A DNA stretch of 9,372 nt from Streptosporangiaceae bacterium (GTDB lineage: Bacteria; Actinomycetota; Actinomycetes; Streptosporangiales; Streptosporangiaceae), in NCBI GenBank assembly GCA_030040475.1, contig JASHTQ010000124.1:1-9372 (forward strand). Reading direction: 5' to 3'. Below are positions 1 through 7,100 of the stretch, one piece after another. Both the position numbers and the translations under genes were made by a program. The notes under the pieces were generated by a model. That model did not search any database and was not told the origin of the DNA. It saw only the letters and a list, made by a program, of their open reading frames with translations. The first letter of the stretch is position 1; every line of letters begins with the position of its first letter.

Positions 1-503
1 ACGACGACACCCTCGACCTCACCGACCGCGCCGCCGGATGCCTGCTCCTGCTCTACGGCCAGCAGCTATCCCGCATCGCCGCCATGACCACCAGCCAGGT
101 CACCAGCCACGACGGCACCGTGCACATCCGCTTCGGCGATCACGACGTTCCCGTCCCCGAACCGCTCGGCCTCATCCTCACCGACCTGATCCGCACCGGC
201 AGATCCCACGCCGGGACCGGATCTCCCGCCCTCACGCCCTGGCTGTTCCCCGGCGGCCTGCCCGGCCAGCCGATCACCGCGAGCCGGCTCGGCCAGCGCC
301 TGAACATCCTCGGCATCTACGCCATGGCCGGCCGCCGTGCCGCTCTCACCGACCTCGCCGCCCAGCTACCCGCCGCCGTCCTCGCCGACCTCCTCCACCT
401 ATCCCCGGGCGCCGCCGTCCACTGGACGCACGACGCCGGAGCCAGCTGGACCCGCTACGCCGCAGAACTGGCCCGCACCCATAATCACCAACCAGGGGAA
501 TAA
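1..503 (+). CDS. C-terminal part of a tyrosine-recombinase-like protein (5' end outside the window)
   Basis: The frame is open from the window edge (first whole codon at 3) to a TAA at 501-503, so the true start lies outside. About 166 residues are visible. They begin LTDRAAGCLLLLYGQ.LSRIA, then a DGTVHIRFG strand-like stretch and an L/FPGG.PGQPI..SRLGQRL segment. From memory this resembles the carboxy-terminal region of actinobacterial proteins annotated as XerD-like site-specific recombinases, often found on integrated elements. No obvious R-H-R-Y catalytic set is visible in this part, so it may be a degenerate recombinase relative or only share the fold. The third codon position is strongly G/C, so the frame is genuinely coding. 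A remnant integrase and a tRNA gene follow directly, which fits the flank of an integrated element. The family call is from recall of related sequences and is moderate. Confidence 0.6.
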   Translation, partial: DDTLDLTDRAAGCLLLLYGQQLSRIAAMTTSQVTSHDGTVHIRFGDHDVPVPEPLGLILTDLIRTGRSHAGTGSPALTPWLFPGGLPGQPITASRLGQRLNILGIYAMAGRRAALTDLAAQLPAAVLADLLHLSPGAAVHWTHDAGASWTRYAAELARTHNHQPGE

Positions 504-548
504 CCATCAGCCAGCCCGCTCCAGGCTGAGGCATCCAGCACGATTCGA

Positions 549-716
549 ACATTGCTCTCTACCAGTTTTGTCGCCAAGCGGGTGCCGCCGCGCGCCATCA
601 TGGAAGTGCTCGGTCACGCGGAGATCGGTGTCACGATGAACACGTACGCGCACGTCCTGCCGGAGCTTCGCCAGGAGGCTGCCGACGCTATCGATGAGCT
701 GTTCGGTGACCTGTGA
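549..716 (+). pseudogene. Remnant of a phage/AICE-type tyrosine integrase (C-terminal end only)
   Basis: This frame ends at TGA 714-716 and reads VPPRAIMEVLGHAEIGVTMN followed by TYAHVLPELRQEAADAIDEL. That is the characteristic last ~50 residues of actinomycete phage and integrative-element tyrosine integrases. It includes the LGH motif (late catalytic His) and the TYAHV motif (nucleophilic Tyr). The recognisable part begins around 549-560. Upstream in the same frame the sequence no longer resembles an integrase: the HDLRH catalytic box, the core-binding domain and the arm-binding domain are absent, and a TAA stands at 501-503. The fragment therefore cannot be active. It lies 67 bases from the 3' end of tRNA-Arg, the usual place for int beside a tRNA attachment site. 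I infer that it is the scar of an element that was lost or overwritten. Confidence 0.8.
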
Positions 717-724
717 TGAGCGGC

Positions 725-747
725 TTTGGCAGCAGGTTTGGCAGCAG
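725..747. repeat. Two tandem copies of TTTGGCAGCAG, 12-bp period
   Basis: TTTGGCAGCAG occurs at 725-735 and again at 737-747, separated by a single base. The pair sits between the integrase remnant and the tRNA-Arg 3' end. Short direct repeats in this position are often integrase or excisionase binding sites in tRNA-targeting elements. That role is inferred from position only. Confidence 0.6.
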
Positions 748-783
748 TAGCGGCTGTCTCATGATCGCAAGTGGCTTCTGGCC

Positions 784-859
784 TGGCGCGCTCGGAGGGA
801 CTCGAACCCCCAACCTTCTGATCCGTAGTCAGATGCTCTATCCGTTGAGCTACGAGCGC
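784..859 (-). tRNA. tRNA-Arg (anticodon ACG)
   Basis: Read on the minus strand, the 76 bases fold into a complete cloverleaf. The acceptor stem is GCGCTCG/CGAGCGC (853-859 with 788-794), the D stem GCTC/GAGC, the anticodon stem TCTGA/TCAGA, and the T stem GGGGG/CCCTC with loop TTCGAGT. The anticodon loop CTACGGA gives anticodon ACG, which reads CGN arginine codons (CGU/CGC after A34 to inosine editing). The discriminator is G and the 3' CCA is encoded in the DNA (784-786). All expected stems pair, with one G-T pair in the T stem, so the gene looks intact. Its 3' end faces the integrase remnant at 549-716, suggesting that the 3' half was an integration target that was regenerated or never lost. 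Confidence 0.97.
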
Positions 860-874
860 AGGTCTTTGGTTGTC

Positions 875-896
875 CTACCTGCGACTTTGCAGGTAG
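875..896. repeat. Perfect 8-bp hairpin just upstream of the tRNA-Arg gene
   Basis: CTACCTGC (875-882) and GCAGGTAG (889-896) are perfect inverted repeats with a six-base loop, GACTTT. The nearest arm lies 15 bases upstream of the tRNA 5' end (859), that is, in its promoter or leader. The minus strand reads TAGGAC at about the position of a -10 element, and it overlaps the hairpin, so a regulator or integrase-related protein could bind here. No T tract follows in either direction, so a terminator is less likely. The rest of 897-1236 holds no gene I can support: candidate frames there overlap the tRNA or lack coding character. Confidence 0.45.
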
Positions 897-1236
897 CTGC
901 TACGACAGCACATACAGACGGCGAGGATGAGCAATCTTCTTCGTCGCCCATCGCGGGCCGTACGTACCCATCAAGGTTAGGGCATGAGGGGCGCGGTTCG
1001 TACCAGTGGCGGGAACATGCTGGCGGAACCGCTGCCTGGAAGGCGGTCGATGCGTCGCGCCAGAAGTCCTGCGACCACTCTGGTGGAACAGGGCTGTCCG
1101 CCGTTAGGGCCTGTCTGGTCTCGATATGCAGAACATAGGTAACTAATCGGCCATTTCGGTTGATGTCCGGGAAGCTTGTGTGCTCTGCTGGCCCGCGTGA
1201 GCCGTCGGGCTGCGCGACGGTTTGGGGGTGGCGACT

Positions 1237-2256
1237 ATGGAACCGGTCTCGGCAGAGCCATCATGGGGCAGGGTCTTGGCCACCACAATCACGCTATGGG
1301 TGCGGCGGCGCGAGTCATCCGGGCACCTGCGTCGGCTGGGTGCCTGGCGTCTGGTCACTCTAGTCGTGATTCTGGCGCTTGTCGGAGCAGCCGCCGCGGA
1401 GTTCGTCGATGTCGCCTTCCAGGGCACGCGGTCAGCTTCTGCGGGCAACCCCGTATCGCGGGGAGCGCACGCCACATCTCCCCAGGCTCAGGCTGCGGCC
1501 TGGATCGCCAGCCAGGTGAGCAGCGACACCATGATCGCGTGCTATCCCGCGATGTGTACCGCGCTGCAGGAGCAGGGCGTCGGCGCGGACCGGCTCATGC
1601 CATTGCAGCCCGGGTCGAGCGGCCCGATCGACGCCAGCGTGATAGTGACGTCCCCGTCGACCAGTAGCCCGGTCACCGACGCTTATGCGCCGGCGCTGAT
1701 CGCGAGCTTCGGCTCGGGCATCACCCGGATCCAGGTGCGCGCGACCGAGCCCGGCGGAGCAGCGGCCTATGAGTCCGCGCTCCAGGCCGACCTCACCGCC
1801 CGAAAGTATGCCGGATCCGAGCTGATCAGGAACTGGCGAATCCAGTTCACGGCGCGAGACGCCCTCCAGTTGCGGGCGGGTGAGGTGGATTCGCGCCTGC
1901 TGGCGACGCTGGCGGCGCTGGCGTCCCAGTATTCCTTCCGGGTCACTTCATTCGGCGACGCGTCTCCCGGGGTACAGGTGCTTTTCCGGGAAGTGACCAT
2001 CGCGCCAGGCGGAGGTAACGGGCCGACCGAACTCGCGCGGGCGGCGGCACTGGTAAACCAGCAGGACGCACCCTTCCTGCCCGCTCATGTCACGATCGGC
2101 CATCCTGCCGCAGGTCAGGTGGCACTGAGCATCGAGTTCGCCGCGCCAAGCCCGCTGGGATTGCTGACGCCGACCCTCGAGGTCGATCAGCAGCGCACGG
2201 CACCTGCAACGGTCATCGCTGACGCGCTTCCTCTGGGGTGGGCGCGACTAAGTTGA
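1237..2256 (+). CDS. Uncharacterised single-pass membrane protein with a large extracytoplasmic region
   Basis: Starting at ATG 1237 this encodes 339 residues. That start is preferred over the in-frame TTG at 1222 or GTG at 1228 because GGGGGTGG (1224-1231) lies about five bases before it as a ribosome-binding site. Residues 1-35 are basic and cytoplasmic (WVRRRESSGHLRRLG). Residues about 40-58 form one transmembrane helix (LVTLVVILALVGAAAAEF). The remainder, about 275 residues, should be outside. A conserved-looking segment reads WIASQVSSDTMIACYPAMC, with two Cys residues close together that could form a disulfide. I do not recognise a catalytic motif or a named family. The next gene starts 13 bases downstream, and its ribosome-binding site overlaps this stop codon, so the two are almost certainly co-transcribed and may act together at the cell surface. 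Confidence 0.85.
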   Translation: MEPVSAEPSWGRVLATTITLWVRRRESSGHLRRLGAWRLVTLVVILALVGAAAAEFVDVAFQGTRSASAGNPVSRGAHATSPQAQAAAWIASQVSSDTMIACYPAMCTALQEQGVGADRLMPLQPGSSGPIDASVIVTSPSTSSPVTDAYAPALIASFGSGITRIQVRATEPGGAAAYESALQADLTARKYAGSELIRNWRIQFTARDALQLRAGEVDSRLLATLAALASQYSFRVTSFGDASPGVQVLFREVTIAPGGGNGPTELARAAALVNQQDAPFLPAHVTIGHPAAGQVALSIEFAAPSPLGLLTPTLEVDQQRTAPATVIADALPLGWARLS

Positions 2257-2269
2257 GAGGTAAGCGACC

Positions 2270-3148
2270 ATGAGATCCTTCAGGCATTTGGCCAGGCTGG
2301 CCACGGTCGTCACGCTACTGGGCGGCACTGCCGCTCTCGTCTCGGCCACATCGCCCGCGGCCTCGGCCGCATCAACGTCTCCTGCGGCCACTCAAGACGG
2401 ATGGGTCCGGATCGCCCATCTGTCCCCCGAGGCACCGGCCATGGACATGTACTTGTACCCGTTCGGGAATCCTGGGGACCAGATCGTGCTGAGGGATGTC
2501 AGCTACGGCGAAGTCTCTGCCTACCAGGCGCTGAGCCCGGGCGAGTACACCGTCGCGATGCGGGGCTTTGGCGCGCCTGAATCCAGCAAGCCCGCGCTGA
2601 CCACGAGTTTCATGGTAAGCGGGAGGACCGCTTACACCGTGGCCGCTCTTGGCCCCGATCCCGGTCTGCGAGTGGAGGTGCTACGGGACCAGATGACCGC
2701 ACCGTCGGGGAAGGCGCTGGTCCGAGTGTTCCAGGCCGCGCTCAAGCAGCCTCAGGTGACCGTCAGCTATGGACCGGATGTCCTCGCGCGGCAGTTGGCC
2801 TTCGGCGCGGCGACGTCGTACACGGTCGTCTCGCCGGGCAAGGAGACGGTGCGCTTTGCCGCGACCGGCGCGGACGCCAGCATGCCGGTCAAGCTGGCAG
2901 CCGGCACGATTCACACCATCGTCGTGCTCGATGATTCCACCGGGCTGAAGATCGACGCCCTGACTGACGCGGTGGGCAGTCAGATCATGCCCAAGGGTGG
3001 AGCCGACACCGGCTTCGGCGGGACCGCGCCGCGCCCGCCGGCGAACCCGATGCCATGGCTGCTGACGATGGCGTTCGGAACGCTGCTGGCGGGGGTGGGC
3101 TTCACCGGGCTACGCCGGTCACGCCGGGCCGTCAGCACGGCCTGCTAG
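2270..3148 (+). CDS. DUF4397 domain-containing secreted, membrane-anchored protein
   Basis: The 292-residue product starts at ATG 2270, with GAGAGG (2255-2260) nine bases upstream and overlapping the TGA of the preceding gene. Residues 1-34 are a Sec signal peptide: a basic start, then TVVTLLGGTAALVSA, with probable cleavage after a final ASA. Residues about 45-235 match the DUF4397 pattern, beginning GWVRIAHLSPEAPAMDMYLY, with two similar beta-rich halves (the second begins ALVRVFQAALKQPQVTVSYG). DUF4397 proteins are extracytoplasmic and their function is unknown. A Gly/Pro linker (GGADTGFGGTAPRPPANP) leads to a C-terminal helix (PWLLTMAFGTLLAGVGF) and an RRSRR tail. This signal-spacer-helix-basic-tail layout resembles sortase-anchored proteins, but there is no canonical LPXTG and no sortase gene in the window. 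Simple membrane anchoring is equally possible. Confidence 0.88.
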   Translation: MRSFRHLARLATVVTLLGGTAALVSATSPAASAASTSPAATQDGWVRIAHLSPEAPAMDMYLYPFGNPGDQIVLRDVSYGEVSAYQALSPGEYTVAMRGFGAPESSKPALTTSFMVSGRTAYTVAALGPDPGLRVEVLRDQMTAPSGKALVRVFQAALKQPQVTVSYGPDVLARQLAFGAATSYTVVSPGKETVRFAATGADASMPVKLAAGTIHTIVVLDDSTGLKIDALTDAVGSQIMPKGGADTGFGGTAPRPPANPMPWLLTMAFGTLLAGVGFTGLRRSRRAVSTAC

Positions 3149-3187
3149 CGTTGGCGGGTTAGCGGCCCTCTAGCGGATCTAGGTCAC

Positions 3188-4196
3188 GTGGCACGCCATT
3201 CGGCTCCTTCTTCCGCTGCAGTGGGCGTGCTTGGCCTGGGCGAGATCGGCCAGGTCCACGTGGCCGGAGTCCGGCGGGCGCGGGCCGGGCGCCTGTGGCC
3301 GTGGCCGATACCGAGGCCGCGCTGCTGCGGCCGTTTGAGGCCGACGGCGTGCGGACGTACCTGGATGCCGGGGAGTTGATCGCCGACCCGCAGGTCGGCA
3401 CCGTGTCGGTCTGCCTGCCGCACCACCTGCACTTTCCCGTGGCGCGGCAGGCGATCCAGGCCGGCAAGAACGTGCTCATGGAGAAACCGCTCGCGATCGA
3501 GCTGGCGGAATGCCAGGAACTTGTCGATGCCGCGGCGGCTGCGGGAGTGGCTCTCGGCGTGTCCCATAATCAGGTCTTCTACGGTCCGCACGCCGAGGCC
3601 AAGCGGCTCATAGAGACCGGCGGTATCGGTACGCCGACGCTGATCCGGCTGCGCCTGGGCATGGGCGCGTGCACGCGGTCCTGGACGCGCCCAGGCGGCG
3701 GGGCGAGGAATTCGCCGTCGCCATCCTGGAATTCCAGTCCGGCGCCCTGGGGATCATCGAGGCAAACCACCACGGGCCGCCCGGAACCTTCGACGACGAG
3801 ATCGAGATCACCGGCAGCGGCGCGATCCTCCGGCTGGCCGGCATCGAGTCTCTGTCCGTTGGCTACCGCACGGGTCCGGCCCTGACAATGTTCCGCGACC
3901 GCCGGTGGTCAGAAGTACCGGTCCCCGAAGACGACTGGGAGACCTCGGTCCACGCCAGCGTCGCGGCTTACCTCGACGCCGTGGTCGCCAGCCGGGAGCC
4001 ACCGGTGACCGGAGCCGCCGCCCTTGAAACGATGCGGCTACTGCACCAGATCTACGAATCGGCCGTGATCCTGAGTGAAACGGGCAACAGTGGAACAGTC
4101 TTACGAGGGCGCCATGTCGACGAAACGGCTGTAGTGACCCTGAAATGCCACTGTCACGGTCGCTGTCGGGCCATTCCTATGCTTGGCCACTATTAG
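3188..4196 (+). pseudogene. Decayed Gfo/Idh/MocA-family NAD(P)-dependent oxidoreductase
   Basis: Three frames in succession carry one protein. From GTG 3188 comes the Rossmann start VGVLGLGEIGQVHVAGVRRA (GxGxxG nucleotide loop). From about 3295 the frame shifts to VADTEAALL, then VSVCLPHHLHFPVARQAIQA and the family's EKPLA motif (about 3480-3495). From about 3666 a third frame gives LDAPRRRGEEFAVAILEFQS and the C-terminal beta-sheet domain. The first shift is explained by loss of one base in a CTG-GTG junction. At the second, about 40-50 residues expected between LRLGMG and HAVLDAP are missing, including the DxGxH segment that carries the catalytic His. The last frame has no stop until TAG 4194-4196 and overlaps dnaB tail to tail by about 95 bases. 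Intact members oxidise or reduce sugars or related alcohols. This copy cannot make a functional enzyme, and its former substrate cannot be told. Confidence 0.85.
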
Positions 4197-7100
4197 GTCC
4201 GCCTCCCCTGCCCGGGGCGATTCCTTCTCGTAGAAATCCTCCCGATGAAGCAGAATAACGACATCGCTATCCTGCTCAATGCTATTATGAATACTTATAC
4301 CGTTCGCGACAAAATTATGCGTCTCAAGGACTGTCGCATCATAGACCGACTGGTATCCGATACTTTCTATCGAGGAAACGGTGTCCCAGAATACGTCACT
4401 CAAGGCGAGCATCTTTAGCTCTGCGTCGCCGAGGACCTGTGCGATTTGGCGCATGCGAGTTCGGGTAGGACAGATACCGTCGTTGAGATCGCTCCGGCTC
4501 CGGCTTCCAATGGTTGCCTGGACATGGGACAACGAAATAGAGCGCTCCTGCATTACCTGATTAACACGTTCCCAGACAGTGCTTGGAATCGTGTCGAACC
4601 GGCCAGCGGCCGTCATTGAATCAAGTCGGTTCCTTGCCTCTATGGCCGCTTGCTCACGTTTGCCATAAGCACCAATGTCATCCAGGAACTGGCGCTGGTC
4701 CCTAACACCTGCCACGTCGATGGTCCATTGCGGATGGCCATATGCGTTACCGACACTACGCAATCTAGCAATTATTCCAAACCGGAACAGTAGGACCTGC
4801 AATTGTCGTGCCAGTCGCTCGCTTGTGGTGCCGTAATATACGCGCACCGCACCGGCCTTGCTGACCGTAATCGAGCCGCCTGTAGCCCACAGATGCCGAA
4901 GAAACAGTGCGAGCTGGTCCTGAGGCAGCGAGAAGATCTGCGAGGGAATGAACGTTTCGTGGCTTCGCAGGCCGAACAGATCCATGGAGTCGAGCCAGGC
5001 CGAGATGGGATTGCGTCGCCCGTGGGTCAGATGGTACGGCGAAGGAAGTCGCAATGACGTGCAGCGAGCCGCTGGATGATAATCGCGGATCGCGGTGATC
5101 CCGAAGTGCAGTGCCGCGTCTGTCACCGCCGCCAGGTTTTCCTCGTCCGTGCTCGCATATCGGATCGGCTGGCTCCGCACAAAAGACCCATCTCCTAGCA
5201 GGTGGGCAAGCATAACAAGTTCGGGCTCGGGTACCTCGTGCGGATGGATCGGCGCAGGGACCTGGCGCGGAATGGCGACCCGGCTTCTAGCAGCGAGCTC
5301 GCCTAGCGGACGCCATCCGTCGAGGGTAAGGAACGGATGGTTAGCGGTGGCCTCGATCTCACGCCCAGACGTCAGTCGTACCCGGAACACCTCCTTGGTC
5401 CCACTCGGGAAGGCGCGCGTCATGATTCGCGGAACCATACGTAGCCGGTCGTCAAGCGACCAGACTGGGATGTTCGACTCGCCGGAGGCAAGCAAGTCAC
5501 CTAGCGAGACCTCCGCTCCCGTGTCGGCACGCAGGATGCGCGTGCTTGCCGTCAGGCAGCCGGATTCGCGGAGGTCGGATAGCAGGGGCTTTTTGTCGCC
5601 ACGTTGTTCAGGACTGCGGTTGAGCTGGGACAATGCGACTACTGGAACGTCGAGTTCCTTGGCTAGGAGTTTCAGGGAGCGCGACATTTCCGAGACTTCC
5701 TGCTGCCGGTTTTCCACTCGCTTGGGCGAGGACATCAGCTGCAGGTAGTCGATAATGACGAACTTGAGGTCATGCCGCTGCTTCAGGCGACGGCACTTGG
5801 CCCTGATCTCCATCAGCGACATGTTCGGCGAGTCGTCGATGAACAGCGGCGCGTCGGCAACCTCGCCCATCCGCCTGGCGAGCCGGGCCCAGTCGTCGTC
5901 GTCGAGCTGCCCGTTGCGCATGCTGGCCAAGGGCACCCGCGACTCGGCCGAAAGCAGCCGCATCGTGATCTCGTTGCGACCCATCTCCAGGCTGAACAGC
6001 ACGGTGGCCATCTGATGCCTGATGGCCGCGGCACGGGCGAAGTCCAGTGCCAGGGTGGAATTGTGCGTCGGGATCATACCGGGACCGACCAGGTACAGGT
6101 GGTCCAGGCTGTCCACCTGCACGCACCGGACGGGCCGGGACGGGACGGGCCGGACATCCACGACGTACTGCAACCACTCGCGTGTCGGGGTGATGCGAGG
6201 CCCGACCGGCACCGTCGCCTTCGCTGCCGCAGTGAGCGCCACCGCATGGTTGGACCGGTGCCGACCCGGCCCGAGGCACAGGGTGCGGCGGATCTCCCCG
6301 GTGGTGACCACCTGCGGGGGGATCAGGGAGGAGAGGCCGTCTTGCCCGGCCGGGTGGCTCCAGGTGAGCCACTGGTGGTTCTCGTCGGCGACGATCACGT
6401 CGCCGCCCGAGAACTCGACCTCATAGCAGGGCCGACCGTGCATGATTTCGGTGGCGGCTACGACCTGGGTGGGCTTGCCGTCGGCTCCTAGCAGGTGATC
6501 GCCCACAGCGACCTCGCCCATCGTGGTCCAGCCGGTCGGTGTGGGCAGGGGTGTGTCGACCGCGAGAGCCTTCCCGATGGCGGGGCGGGCGGCTATGACG
6601 ATCATCTGGCCGGAGTGCAGGCCGTTGGTGAGGGCGTCTAGGTCGGCGAAGCCGGTCGGGACGCCGGTGAGCACGCCGCTGTGGCTGCTGATCGCCTCGA
6701 TCTCATCCAGGGCACCGGGCATGATCTCCGACAGGGAGTGGTAGTCCTCTCTCATCCGGTTGTCGGTAACCGCGTACACCTCGGCCTGGGCGCGGTCCAC
6801 CAGGTCGTCGGCGTCCGCGTCGCCGGCGTAGCCGAACTGGACGATCCTGGTACCGGCCTCCACCAGGCGGCGCATGATGGCGCGTTCCCTGACGATCCGG
6901 GCGTAGTAGCCGGCGTTGGCGGCGGTCGGCACCGAGGCGATGAGCGTGTGCAGATAAGGGGCGCCGCCGACGCGGGCAATCTCGCCGCGCCTGGTGAGCT
7001 CGTTGGCGACCGTGATCGCGTCGGCGGGCTCGCCGCGGCCGTACAGGTCCAGGACGGCCTCGTGGATGAGCTGGTGGGCCGGCCGGTAATGGTCGGTGGC

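Noticed and set aside
536..556. GATTCGAAC resembling a tRNA T-arm near 541
   Set aside because: The flanking bases form no T stem or acceptor stem, and no match to the tRNA-Arg 3' end continues from it, so it is not a displaced att or tRNA fragment.
713..1138. 141-residue plus-strand frame over the tRNA-Arg
   Set aside because: It runs through the antisense of an intact tRNA gene and has no ribosome-binding site or recognisable domain.
6060..6569. A disrupted Walker A motif making dnaB a pseudogene
   Set aside because: The interruption is an in-frame intein with full class 3 splicing residues, and removing it restores ARPAIGK-STLALDF exactly.
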